Assembly: GCA_021404565.1 (NCBI GenBank)
Contig: JAAWWF010000031.1
Span: 106,127-170,126, forward strand
Source of the DNA: Roseivirga sp.
GTDB taxonomy: Bacteria; Bacteroidota; Bacteroidia; Cytophagales; Cyclobacteriaceae
Direction: 5' to 3'
DNA length: 64,000 nucleotides
The first letter of the stretch is position 1. Each line of letters opens with the position of its first letter. Below are positions 25,916-34,568 of this stretch, one piece after another. The translations under genes and the position numbers were made by a program. The notes beneath the pieces were generated by a model that did no database searches, had not been told where the DNA came from, and saw nothing but the letters and a program-made list of their open reading frames with translations.

Positions 25916-26674
25916 ATGGCTGAAGAAAACGACATAGCGTTGATTGAAAGCTACTTGCAAGGCGAGTTAGACGCAGAAAGAAGTAATGAGGTAGAGCAAA
26001 GACTGGCTCAGAATACTGACTTTAGGTTGCTCTTTGAAGATATCAAGACCATGACTGAAGGGATGGGTAAGCTAAAGCACAAGAGTCTGTTGGAGAGAAT
26101 TGATAAGCTGGAAACAGGGTTGGAGAATCCATTGACATCAAAGAAAGAGACGAAGGTAGTCTACTGGACGATCCAAAGGATAGCTGCTGCTTTTATTGGA
26201 TTAGCAGTGATAGCTACAGTGTCCTGGTTTGCCCTGTCAAGAGGAAGTCAGGTGGACAAGAGTACACTTTATGCGGAATACTTTACTGCCTATGAAAATG
26301 TGATTGTACCGAGGGTCAGGAGCGATGAAGATGTTACTCTTTTGGTTAGAACCTTCAGAGCATACGATGATGGAGACTACACCACAGCAGTGGAGTTATT
26401 CGATGAGTTGTTGATTGAGGATCAGCGCGTGTTTGTTCGCTTTTACGGGGCTATTGCTTACATGGAGAATGGAAACACGGCCAAAACTCTGGATTTACTC
26501 AAGGGGGTGATCAATGAACATGGAGATTTTGAAACCCAGGCTACCTGGTACCTGGCACTGAATTATATAAAAAGAGAGGATTACGATAATGCAAAGTCGC
26601 TTTTGGAAGAACTGGCCGGATCATCTACCACCTATCAGAAGAAAGCGCAGGAACTGCTTAAGAAAATGAGATAA
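25916..26674 (+). CDS. Membrane anti-sigma-like protein with periplasmic TPR domain
   Basis: 252 residues. A cytoplasmic N terminus (IESYLQGELDAERSNEVEQRL, the LQGEL/D-type start of zinc-less anti-sigma domains), one membrane helix (about 88-108) and a C-terminal TPR-like region (about 140-250: FRAYDDGDYTTAVELFDEL, WYLALNYIKREDYDNAKSLL). This topology fits a transmembrane regulator that binds the sigma factor inside the cell and senses or is cleaved in the periplasm. Immediately after the sigma gene. The TPR part may meet the TPR-CHAT protein encoded on the opposite strand nearby. Confidence 0.82.
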   Translation: MAEENDIALIESYLQGELDAERSNEVEQRLAQNTDFRLLFEDIKTMTEGMGKLKHKSLLERIDKLETGLENPLTSKKETKVVYWTIQRIAAAFIGLAVIATVSWFALSRGSQVDKSTLYAEYFTAYENVIVPRVRSDEDVTLLVRTFRAYDDGDYTTAVELFDELLIEDQRVFVRFYGAIAYMENGNTAKTLDLLKGVINEHGDFETQATWYLALNYIKREDYDNAKSLLEELAGSSTTYQKKAQELLKKMR

Positions 26675-26704
26675 CCAATTTTTTAACCAAAAACCACTAC
26701 GACT

Positions 26705-26902
26705 ATGTCAGATGATACTACAACAGGAGGAGGGGGAGATGATGATGATCAAACTTCAACCCCAACCGTAAAAGATCCAAAGCCCGATAGACCCCAATAC
26801 ATGATGGTTGCCGCCTATAGCGTGACAGCTGCCAGTGGAGTTTTTATCCTAAAGGCGCTTTATGAACTTTTCTTCTGCGTTTGCGGAGGAGGAATTTTTT
26901 AG
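26705..26902 (+). CDS. Small single-pass membrane protein of the sigma module
   Basis: 65 residues. The first 30 are low complexity and polar (TTTGGGGDDDDQTSTPT), followed by one hydrophobic segment (about 35-60: MMVAAYSVTAASGVFILKALYELFF in part) and a Cys/Gly-rich end (CVCGGGIF). No family recognised. It is 30 bp after the anti-sigma-like gene and 18 bp from the convergent CHAT gene stop. Composition and position suggest a genuine small subunit of the module. Confidence 0.65.
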   Translation: MSDDTTTGGGGDDDDQTSTPTVKDPKPDRPQYMMVAAYSVTAASGVFILKALYELFFCVCGGGIF

Positions 26903-26920
26903 TCGGGTCAATTCAGTTTG

Positions 26921-29755
26921 TTAATGTGATTGAACACGCCTTTGGCGGGCTTTGAATCCAATGATTAAAAGAAGTATAATCGATGCTATGGCTATGAGCC
27001 ATGCATCGATTTTTTTGGATTCAGCCTTTACTTGTCCAATACTGATAAAAGCCGCCCAGTTTCTTGGGTGAGCCGTTATTCCATCCGCTTTTTGCAGGTA
27101 CGCCAGTTTGGCCTCATGAATGGACTCTGATGAAGAGGCGTCTTGTTGAAGTTTACTGTAAAAAGAATCCATAATCTCTGCGGTAGTGGCATCGCTCACC
27201 CGCCAAAGACTCATGATAAGGGCCGGATTTCCATGGAAGAGAAAAGCTCGCCCCATATGATAAGTGCCTTCTCCCCTTTGCCATTTACCTACTCCTGTTT
27301 CACAGCCACTCAAAACGACTAGTGAGGGATTCATCTTTAGATTAAAGATCTCATACAAATAAAGACTGCCATCTCGGGTACTTGTATCGGAACTAAAAAC
27401 CAGCTGACTGTTGAGCGGATTTTCGTAGTCGTTTATATTGTGTAGAGCCAGGTGGATCATGTTGGCTTCTGTCGCATTTGCCCTGAAGTTTTCGGCCGTG
27501 GCCTCTTTTTGAGAAAACAGAGTGCTGCCTTGAATTTGGGAAATTGTGTTGAGTTCTTTCTCAATGGCATTTAGTGTGGCGAGTTCAGGTCGGTTGGCGA
27601 CCTGTGAAGTGCCGAATGCCATCAGTTTCAGCGACTGTTGGGAACTGTTAATCGCTATGTTTTTCGACCATAGTGTGGCAGAAAAGCCGTAATTGATCCG
27701 ATGAGTCTTGAGCAGGTATTGAAGTTGATGAAAGTCGCGAGATTCGGAGCCAGGCGTATTGCTAATCAAAGCCTCAAACGGAACTCCTGCCAAATCTCCG
27801 TCCGGAATAACAATCAGCCTTCGATACCCGGCTATGTCAAAATGATCTCTGATCAACTTGTTGTACAGGTAATAAGCAGCGGTACTATAGCGCTCTAGTG
27901 CTTTCTTCATAGAAGTATTCTGAAGCGTTTCTCCTGATATCTCCTCTAAAAATCGAAAAAGCTCGGTGTCAAAATTCTGATCTTTTTTAATTCTTCCCAA
28001 AAATGATTCATTACCGGAGATAGCCACGAAGTAGTAGTAGTCCTGACCGGCAAAGTAATTGATAAGTAATTGATCGTTTTTCAATGCTGATTGAATAGTT
28101 GCCAGGCTTTGGAGTTCATTGTCGCTTGTAAAGCTGTAGTATTCAGGAAAGCTTTTCTCAATGTCACTCTTGAAAGAACGAAGCTGCTCTTCTTCTAATG
28201 AGATTGTCCGTCTGATGGATATAATCTGGTCCTGCTCGCAATCTTTTTGAAGCTCACAACTATTGAGGTTTTTCTGAGCATTTAACAAAGATTTCGAAGC
28301 AATCGTCATCCGCTCCTGGATTGAATCAGGTATACCCAGATTCGTGTATTTTTCAGCCCTCAGTACATTTTCGAGTAGTAACAGAGACTTGTTTTTTTCT
28401 ATGAGCAACCAGGCCTGCTCCAGGTAAGAGTCATCCTGAGTATGCCCGTACATTTCATAAACCACTTCGATGCTCCGCTCATAATTGCGGTGATTCTTTT
28501 TTTGAAAGTGAAGTCGTGAGCTTTCGAGAACAAAATTCTGGCGATACCCGTCAGTCGATTGATCCAGCTTTTTGTAGGCACTGTAAGCATTTGTCAGCGC
28601 AGTCCTATCCTGAGTTGCCCGGTACTTTCGCAGCCAGCAGTAGGCCTTATAGCTGAGTATTTCATAAGCCAGTGGCTGGGTGAGTAAATCAACAATTTCA
28701 GGAGATGCTTCAGGGGCGGCTGCCTGAAATCCTGGAATGAGGGCTGCCAAAGCAAGCTGGTATTTGTTTATGGCCAGATCATATTGTCCCTGCACCTCAT
28801 GATAAAGTGCGTATTGACGATAAGCAAGGGCCCTGTCCGAAGAAATTTCCGGTGCCAGACCAATGGCCTTTTGAACGTACATTACCGATTTTTCAAAGTC
28901 ATTCATCAATCTGTAAGACCGACCCAAGCCAATATAAATACTCGATTCGAGGTTAGGGTTTTCAGTGTTCAATCGTATAAGGTCCAGGCCTTTTTGAAAG
29001 ATACGTACAGCCTGCCGGGGCTTGTCGAGACTGTTTGAATTTACAGCAAGGTTGTAATAGTCAAGTGAGAGGGAAGGACTCTCTGACCCATTCAGCTTAA
29101 TATTGCTTGATATTTTGAGCTTATAGTACTCTTCGGCTTCCTCATAGCGCTGGGTGTTGTTAAGCGCATTGGCAATTACTGCATAGCAATTTGGCAAATG
29201 ATGAGGTTTGGCATTGGGGTCCTTCATCGTTGCATCCAGGGCCCTGTAAGCATAGTTCAAGCCCCGGTCGAAATCTTCGAGCAGACGATTGGTGGTAGCC
29301 AGGTTATAGAAGTTCTGATACCGTTGCCCTTCTGTAGCTATCTCAGGATTTGCTTCTATGATTAACCGCTCAGCCTCATAGTGCTTCAATGCTTTTCGGG
29401 CCTGATTGACCTCGTAGCGATAAATGTAGCCTAGTATGGCATGATCTCTTAGAAAGGTGGTGTCTCTGGGATTACTTGTTTTGCTCTTTTCGGCAATGGA
29501 CAGGTTCATGTATTTAATAGCACTGTCGTTGACATATAAATTGAAATAGCTGGCCCCTAACTTGGAATAGGCGAAGCCTCTTGTCTTTCCCATGTGACCC
29601 GTTTTCAAAAACGCTTTCCAAAGTGAGGTGGCCAACTCCAGGTCTCGTGCTTTCATGGCACTATCTGCCTTAGCATACAGAGAGGTGGGAGTGTTTTGGG
29701 CGGGCAGCGACAAATGAAAAAGTAACAAGAACGCTGCTACGCAAGAGAACTTCAT
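26921..29755 (-). CDS. Exported, membrane-anchored TPR-CHAT (caspase-like) protein
   Basis: 944 residues from ATG 29755, where MKFSCVAAFLLLFHLSLPAQ forms a signal peptide; an upstream extension of the open frame lacks one. TPR repeats fill about residues 25-430, then a linker with coiled-coil features, then a CHAT domain (about 640-890) with an intact Cys-His dyad: His772 in HLALHN and Cys818 in SGCETGVG, followed by GEGTYHMGRAFLF and ALIMSLWRVSD. A C-terminal helix (about 917-934) anchors it in the membrane, so the protease-like domain should face the periplasm. It converges on the sigma/anti-sigma genes. CHAT proteins are proteases related to caspases and separases; the target here is unknown, the anti-sigma-like TPR domain being the obvious candidate. 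Confidence 0.9.
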   Translation of the reverse strand: MKFSCVAAFLLLFHLSLPAQNTPTSLYAKADSAMKARDLELATSLWKAFLKTGHMGKTRGFAYSKLGASYFNLYVNDSAIKYMNLSIAEKSKTSNPRDTTFLRDHAILGYIYRYEVNQARKALKHYEAERLIIEANPEIATEGQRYQNFYNLATTNRLLEDFDRGLNYAYRALDATMKDPNAKPHHLPNCYAVIANALNNTQRYEEAEEYYKLKISSNIKLNGSESPSLSLDYYNLAVNSNSLDKPRQAVRIFQKGLDLIRLNTENPNLESSIYIGLGRSYRLMNDFEKSVMYVQKAIGLAPEISSDRALAYRQYALYHEVQGQYDLAINKYQLALAALIPGFQAAAPEASPEIVDLLTQPLAYEILSYKAYCWLRKYRATQDRTALTNAYSAYKKLDQSTDGYRQNFVLESSRLHFQKKNHRNYERSIEVVYEMYGHTQDDSYLEQAWLLIEKNKSLLLLENVLRAEKYTNLGIPDSIQERMTIASKSLLNAQKNLNSCELQKDCEQDQIISIRRTISLEEEQLRSFKSDIEKSFPEYYSFTSDNELQSLATIQSALKNDQLLINYFAGQDYYYFVAISGNESFLGRIKKDQNFDTELFRFLEEISGETLQNTSMKKALERYSTAAYYLYNKLIRDHFDIAGYRRLIVIPDGDLAGVPFEALISNTPGSESRDFHQLQYLLKTHRINYGFSATLWSKNIAINSSQQSLKLMAFGTSQVANRPELATLNAIEKELNTISQIQGSTLFSQKEATAENFRANATEANMIHLALHNINDYENPLNSQLVFSSDTSTRDGSLYLYEIFNLKMNPSLVVLSGCETGVGKWQRGEGTYHMGRAFLFHGNPALIMSLWRVSDATTAEIMDSFYSKLQQDASSSESIHEAKLAYLQKADGITAHPRNWAAFISIGQVKAESKKIDAWLIAIASIILLLIIGFKARQRRVQSH

Positions 29756-29908
29756 AATGATGGTGTGTGTTGGCAGTTCATGCTGAAGATAGGCTATGTG
29801 GGGCACTTCTGAAACCACTAACCATGGAAACATTTTTAACCTGAGTTCGCTTATTCTTAATAGGTTCAGAATTTCATAAATTTTGAATAGTCGAGGCATC
29901 TTTGTGCT

Positions 29909-29926
29909 GATATAGCCTGCTATATC
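29909..29926. promoter_or_regulatory. Inverted repeat upstream of the CHAT gene
   Basis: GATATAGC-CT-GCTATATC, 8-bp perfect arms with a 2-bp spacer; geometry of a dimeric regulator site. Confidence 0.4.
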
Positions 29927-30001
29927 GAATAAAGAAAACGCAGGATATTTGAATTTATGGAATAGCTTTTAAATGAAAACACCTCTAAACGGCTATTTTC
30001 T

Positions 30002-30050
30002 ACCTAAAAAGCACTTGCCGTAGCCCGCTATGGCTGCTTGCCTTTTAGGT
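30002..30050. repeat. Imperfect hairpin repeat
   Basis: ACCTAAAA at 30002-30009 pairs with TTTTAGGT at 30043-30050; inner parts GCA/TGC and GTAGC/GCTAT pair partly. Not followed by a T run. It resembles short palindromic interspersed repeats, but no second copy was seen in this window. Confidence 0.4.
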
Positions 30051-30181
30051 GAAACTAACTGTTTATAGGCGGTCTGAACTCTAAATAATAACCGAACTCA
30101 GGATTATAGGTCGCTATACACAATAGCCCTTCGGTTTTCTGATTATTAACCTTATTATTAATCAAGCAACCGTAACATTTT

Positions 30182-31528
30182 ATGAAACTCCTTTCCCGGA
30201 CCATAGGCCTGTTCCTGGCCTTATTCTTTATTACTTCCTCTCTCACTGCTCAAAACAAGCTCAAAGCCCTTGTAGGAGGTACCCTTATCGATGGTTTTAG
30301 TAGCACTCCTATTCGAAACTCGGTGATTATTATCGAAGGAGAACGCATTAAGGCGGTAGGAACGGTCGGGTCTTTGCCTATTCCTGAAGGGGCTGAAGTA
30401 ATTTCTACAGAAGGTATGAGTGTGATGCCGGGCCTTTGGGATATGCACGTGCACCTGATGATCACCGGACATAGTGACTATGCCTACTGGGACAAGACCT
30501 ATTTACCACTGTTGAAAGACGTGATCATGCCTGCTTCAGCACATCAGCTACTGCTGGCTGGAGTCACCAGTGCCCGTGACCTCGGAGCTCCGCTTGAAGA
30601 AAGCATTGATGTGAGAGACCGTATCAATAAGGGTGAGATTCCTGGTCCTACTATGTATATGTCGGGCCCTTTTATACAGAAAAAGCCCTACCCCGGAACA
30701 GAGAAATTCCGCTGGGGGGTAGATGGAGAAAAAGACGCGCGGGCTAAGGTGAAAAAACTGGCCCTGGCGGGTGTGGATTGCATTAAGCTCATAGATCAGG
30801 ACCAGATGACCATGGAAGAGGTAAAGGCCGTGGTAGATGAAGCACACAAACACGGATTGAAAGTGGTGGCGCACAGCCACCGACCTGAAGAGATAAGAAG
30901 AGGCCTGATTGCGGGAGTAGATAATTTTGAACATACAGGACTTTCCTCAGCTCCTGAATATCCGGCAGATGTGATGGAAATGATCAAAGAAAGAACGGCT
31001 CAGATGAATAAAGGGCCTATGTTCTGGACCCCCACCGTGGAGGTGCTTTATGATTATGAATATGTGCGTGATAACCCTGAAGAGCTGGATAATGACTCCT
31101 GGCATCTGGGGCTCCCTGATTCGGTGGTCGCAGATATTAAAAAATCCATCGAATATCCGAATCGCCTGCCTTATTTTCAGCTAACACCTGTGAGAATCCC
31201 CACGCTGGAAAGGAAGTTCAATCAGCTGAGAGAAGCCGGACTGGTACTGCTGATTGGTACCGATAGCGGTGTGCCTATGAAGTTTCACAGCCAGTCTACC
31301 TGGCATGAGCTGGATGTTTGGGTAAACGATTTCGGGGTCGATCCCATCTATGCGCTCAAAGCAGCTACCTACTGGCCTTCTGTGATGCAGGGAGTATCTG
31401 ATCAGGTAGGTACAGTGAGTGAAGGTAAATATGCGGATATCATCGCAGTGAAGGGAGATGTGCTGAGGTACATCAGCCTGTTACAGGATGTGGATATTGT
31501 AATCAAACACGGAAAGCAGTATAAATAG
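30182..31528 (+). CDS. Exported amidohydrolase
   Basis: 448 residues with a Sec signal peptide (about 1-23, ending LTAQ). Metal-dependent hydrolase of the amidohydrolase superfamily: MHVHL (first two metal His), the Lys in GVDCIKLIDQ, VVAHSHRPEE and NFEHTGL (His ligands), and GTDSGVP (Asp). Typical of periplasmic imidazolonepropionase-like or prolidase-like enzymes; substrate cannot be told. Monocistronic. It precedes the phosphorus locus but points the same way with a 387-bp gap and a convergent regulator gene between, so it is probably unrelated. Confidence 0.88.
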   Translation: MKLLSRTIGLFLALFFITSSLTAQNKLKALVGGTLIDGFSSTPIRNSVIIIEGERIKAVGTVGSLPIPEGAEVISTEGMSVMPGLWDMHVHLMITGHSDYAYWDKTYLPLLKDVIMPASAHQLLLAGVTSARDLGAPLEESIDVRDRINKGEIPGPTMYMSGPFIQKKPYPGTEKFRWGVDGEKDARAKVKKLALAGVDCIKLIDQDQMTMEEVKAVVDEAHKHGLKVVAHSHRPEEIRRGLIAGVDNFEHTGLSSAPEYPADVMEMIKERTAQMNKGPMFWTPTVEVLYDYEYVRDNPEELDNDSWHLGLPDSVVADIKKSIEYPNRLPYFQLTPVRIPTLERKFNQLREAGLVLLIGTDSGVPMKFHSQSTWHELDVWVNDFGVDPIYALKAATYWPSVMQGVSDQVGTVSEGKYADIIAVKGDVLRYISLLQDVDIVIKHGKQYK

Positions 31529-31915
31529 GCAATTGCTGGTAAGTATTATTTGCAGCCAATCGCTGGAACGACAACAATCATTTCTTTCCTGCTAAAGAGG
31601 GTGAGCAAGCCAACCTGCTGGAATGGGTATGTGTATATACCTGTGTTTCATGGGCTGATACTTTCTGATATTAATTCTAAAAAAGTTGACAAATATTCAA
31701 ATTACGAGTTCATAGGAAATTAACATATATGCACTGTATGGAAGTAAAAATTACTTGTCAGTTTGTTTTAAATATCTGATTAATAGTGTTTTATGTATTA
31801 ATTTTGAGTGAATGCAGTTATTATATTGTTAAACCCGACTGAATAGATTTTCCTTCGTTCGAATCTTCATAGTTTTACATATATGAACAATATGGTTTCG
31901 TAAATGCGGTAAGCT
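31529..31915. other. Gene-free convergent gap
   Basis: 387 bp between two convergent 3' ends, A-T rich. It contains two similar 19-bp stretches (ACATATATG-N-AC-NN-TATGG at 31723-31741 and 31877-31895, 16 of 19 identical). No terminator hairpin or gene was found. Confidence 0.45.
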
Positions 31916-32491
31916 TTACAGGCCCTGATTCATAAAGTAAGCTTTGAACAACCTGGCGTCACTGCTGCCGGGATTTTTTAAGGAATGAGGAATTTGACCA
32001 TTAAAATAAAGTGTATCTCCCTGGTTAAGATGAACGAATTCATCTTCCAAGCCATAGATAATTTCCCCTTCCAGCAGATAAACCAATTCATAGCAGTCGT
32101 TCGAGAGTGGTTTGCGATAAACACCGGGTTTTACCGTCACAGTATTGATTTTTACCGGGGTACTTTGAATCACCTTAGACATAAGACTTTCATAAATCAG
32201 TCCTTGCGAATCATACCGGGCTTCAATCTCTCCTTCTCCATGTTTAATGAGGGTATAAGCCTGTTCGGGCTCCTCATCCACAGGTTTGACAATCTCGGAG
32301 AGAGGTTCATTCAGGGCTATGGCAATCTTATGGAGTACAGGGAGAGAAGGCATGGTGCGGAAGTTCTCAATTTTCGAAAGCAAACCGGCTGTGATCTGGC
32401 TTTTGCTGGCCACTTCGGCAAGATTCATCCCTTTTTCTTTTCGGATATCGCGGAGTTTTTTGCCTATGGCGCTGAGTATGTCAGATTTCAT
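31916..32491 (-). CDS. HTH (XRE) - cupin transcriptional regulator
   Basis: 191 residues from ATG 32491 (the open frame runs further up but only this start gives the regular domain). XRE helix-turn-helix at about 8-62 (IGKKLRDIRKEKGMNLAEVA, GLLSKIENFRTMPSLPVLHK) and a C-terminal cupin at about 115-185 (YELVYLLEGEIIYGL, LNQGDTLYFNGQIPHSLKN). Such regulators sense a small ligand in the cupin barrel. It is divergent from the phosphonatase-like gene with 69 bp between the start codons, and is the likely local regulator of that cluster. Confidence 0.92.
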   Translation of the reverse strand: MKSDILSAIGKKLRDIRKEKGMNLAEVASKSQITAGLLSKIENFRTMPSLPVLHKIAIALNEPLSEIVKPVDEEPEQAYTLIKHGEGEIEARYDSQGLIYESLMSKVIQSTPVKINTVTVKPGVYRKPLSNDCYELVYLLEGEIIYGLEDEFVHLNQGDTLYFNGQIPHSLKNPGSSDARLFKAYFMNQGL

Positions 32492-32544
32492 CAGGGGGTA
32501 TTTGAGGCAAAATAAGTAAAGAATCACGAAGAGGACATTAAGTA

Positions 32545-32556
32545 ATTGTGAACAAT
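32545..32556. promoter_or_regulatory. Small inverted repeat in the divergent regulator/hydrolase promoter
   Basis: ATTGT-GA-ACAAT (perfect 5-bp arms), ending 4 bp before the ATG of the hydrolase gene; candidate operator for the HTH-cupin protein. Confidence 0.35.
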
Positions 32557-32560
32557 AACA

Positions 32561-33256
32561 ATGAGTAAAACAGATACAAACAGCATAAAGGCCGTGGTTT
32601 TTGATATGGCAGGAACCACAGTAGACGAAGGGAAAACGGTATATCGCTGTGTGAAGGAAGCCATCGCCCGGTTTGGCTATGAGTACTCTCTTGAAGAGGT
32701 CATGGGTCAGATTGGGGGGATGAATAAAAAAGAGGGCATCAGGTTGCTCATGAGTGCTTCTGGGGAAGTATCCGAAGAAGTAGTTTCTGGTGCTTTTGAA
32801 CTCTTTCGTAATAAGGTAGAAGAAGTATACAGCACCGACCATGATATAAAGGAAAAGATCGGAGCAACCGACCTCTTCCGGTTTCTGAAAGAACGAGAGA
32901 TCAAAGTAGTGCTCGACACGGGTTATTATCGCTCTACTGCTGATATCCTTATCGACCGGATGGATTGGGAAAACGAAAACCTGATTGATTATTCAGTCAC
33001 CTCAGATGAGGTAGCCAAAGGCAGACCCGAACCTTTGATGATCCAGAAGATGGTGGACCATTTTGAGTTGGGAAATGCTGATAAAGTGATCAAAGTAGGG
33101 GATACCCGCTCTGATATTGAAGAGGGGCACAATGCGGGTTGCTGTGCTGTCGTGGGCATTAGCTCAGACATGTACAGTTGTCAGGACCTCTTGGATATGG
33201 GAGCAACCCATGCGATTGATGAACTGGATGAATTGAAGGAGATAATCACCGCCTGA
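32561..33256 (+). CDS. Phosphonatase-like HAD hydrolase
   Basis: 231 residues, HAD superfamily with a helical cap. Motif I is DMAGTTVDEG with nucleophile Asp15 and Ala17 at the +2 position; the AGTT form is that of phosphonoacetaldehyde hydrolase (PhnX, DWAGTT) and its relatives rather than of ordinary phosphatases. Motif II VLDTGY, motif III KGRPEP, motif IV VGDTRSDIEEG. It matches what I know as the phosphonatase-like family (TIGR03351), reported as linked with FAD enzymes of TIGR03364, one of which is encoded two genes downstream. Expected to split the C-P bond of phosphonoacetaldehyde or a close analogue. Whether Lys56/Lys57 in GGMNKKEG correspond to the Schiff-base Lys of PhnX needs alignment. 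Confidence 0.85.
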   Translation: MSKTDTNSIKAVVFDMAGTTVDEGKTVYRCVKEAIARFGYEYSLEEVMGQIGGMNKKEGIRLLMSASGEVSEEVVSGAFELFRNKVEEVYSTDHDIKEKIGATDLFRFLKEREIKVVLDTGYYRSTADILIDRMDWENENLIDYSVTSDEVAKGRPEPLMIQKMVDHFELGNADKVIKVGDTRSDIEEGHNAGCCAVVGISSDMYSCQDLLDMGATHAIDELDELKEIITA

Positions 33257-33257
33257 C

Positions 33258-34568
33258 ATGAACCTGAAGCAGTACCTGGCGAAATCTGACGACCGACTGG
33301 TTGCCCTGGTGGGGGCACTGGCTGCTTTTGGTACCTATTCCTGCATGTATGCCTTCAGAAAGCCTTTTACTGCCACCACCTTTGAGGGATTGGAGTGGCT
33401 GAGTATCGATTATAAAGTCTGGCTCATTTTCGCCCAGACAGTCGGTTACACACTCTCCAAGTTTTATGGCATCCGGTTTATTTCAGAAATGGGACATAAG
33501 ACCCGTGCCTTGTCCATTCTCGGGTTAATTGGTGTTGCCTGGCTGGCACTCCTTGCCTTTCCCCTGGTACCCGGTCCTTACAACATCATCTTTCTGCTGA
33601 TCAATGGGTTCCCTTTGGGAATGGTGTGGGGATTGGTTTTCAGCTATCTGGAAGGAAGAAGGCGAACAGAATTTATGGGGGCCTTTCTGGGAGTGAGTTT
33701 TATCTTTTCCTCTGGCCTTGTCAAGTCGGTTGGTGCCAACTTGATGATCAACTATGGAATCACACAGTGGTGGATGCCCTTTTTTACAGGGCTTGTATTT
33801 ATGCTCCCCCTGGTAGTGTTTGTATGGCTGCTCGATCAGACCCCCGAACCGACACCAGAAGACGAAAAACTGAAGAATAAACGGGTACCTATGACAGGCG
33901 AGGACAGAAGGTCTTTCTTTCAATCCTATGCCCCTGGTATTCTGATGCTCGTATTAGCCTATATCATACTCACGCTGCTAAGGGATGTGAGGGATAACTT
34001 TGTCTCGAATATCTGGGCGGAACAGGGCTTCACGGATAATCCCGGCATTTTTACAGCTACTGAGGTCCCCATCTCTATTACCGTGCTGGTCATCATCAGC
34101 CTGCTGGTATTGATAAGAAACAATATGAAGGCCCTTATGGTCAACCACTGGCTCATTATGGCGGGGTTCGCTTGTATCCTCGTGGCTACTGTATTTTTTA
34201 CCATGCAGGCCATTGATGTCACTAGCTGGATGGTGGTTATCGGGTTGGGGCTTTATCTTGCCTACGTACCCTTCAACTGCGTCATTTTCGATCGTTTTAT
34301 GGCCGCGTTCAGGCATGCCGGGAATGCCGGTTTTCTCATGTATGTAGCCGATAGCTTTGGCTATTTAGGCAGTATGAGCTTTCTCTTTTACAAAGAACTG
34401 GCCGGCTTTAAAGAGATGTCCTGGACAGAATTTTTTCAAAACTCCCTGCTTATTACCTCAGTCATAGGGCTGGTATTGACAGGAATGGCTGCGGCTTATT
34501 TCAAAAAGAAACACAAACATCAGCATCAGATCACCTCTGATCACATCATACTAGCAACTCCGGCATGA
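33258..34568 (+). CDS. DUF5690 MFS transporter, organophosphate antiporter-like
   Basis: 436 residues, about 12 membrane helices, inner membrane. N-terminal YSCMYAFRKPFTATTFEG and FISEMGHKTRA resemble the GlpT/UhpT/PgtP organophosphate:phosphate antiporters, and I recognise the family as DUF5690. Starts 1 bp after the hydrolase stop and overlaps the FAD enzyme start by 4 bp, so all three are tightly coupled. The likely cargo is the phosphonate or phosphoester degraded by its neighbours. The cargo is inferred from context. Confidence 0.85.
   Translation: MNLKQYLAKSDDRLVALVGALAAFGTYSCMYAFRKPFTATTFEGLEWLSIDYKVWLIFAQTVGYTLSKFYGIRFISEMGHKTRALSILGLIGVAWLALLAFPLVPGPYNIIFLLINGFPLGMVWGLVFSYLEGRRRTEFMGAFLGVSFIFSSGLVKSVGANLMINYGITQWWMPFFTGLVFMLPLVVFVWLLDQTPEPTPEDEKLKNKRVPMTGEDRRSFFQSYAPGILMLVLAYIILTLLRDVRDNFVSNIWAEQGFTDNPGIFTATEVPISITVLVIISLLVLIRNNMKALMVNHWLIMAGFACILVATVFFTMQAIDVTSWMVVIGLGLYLAYVPFNCVIFDRFMAAFRHAGNAGFLMYVADSFGYLGSMSFLFYKELAGFKEMSWTEFFQNSLLITSVIGLVLTGMAAAYFKKKHKHQHQITSDHIILATPA

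Larger units (their letters stand above)
29756..30181. other. Gene-free region between CHAT gene and amidohydrolase gene
   Basis: 426 bp, must contain two divergent promoters. Structures seen: GATATAGC-CT-GCTATATC, a perfect inverted repeat at 29909-29926 (about 155 bp before the CHAT start), and a longer imperfect hairpin at 30002-30050 (ACCTAAAAAGCA ... TGCCTTTTAGGT) that looks like an interspersed repeat. No small gene found. Confidence 0.55.

Noticed and set aside
25039..30181. A CRISPR array or Cas genes linked with the TPR-CHAT protein
   Set aside because: No regularly spaced repeats and no Cas-like gene in the region or elsewhere in the window; the comparison with type III-E is one of layout only.
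31723..31895. Two similar 19-bp stretches as a regulator site pair
   Set aside because: They lie between two convergent 3' ends, where no promoter is expected, and the sequence is A-T rich, so chance similarity is likely.
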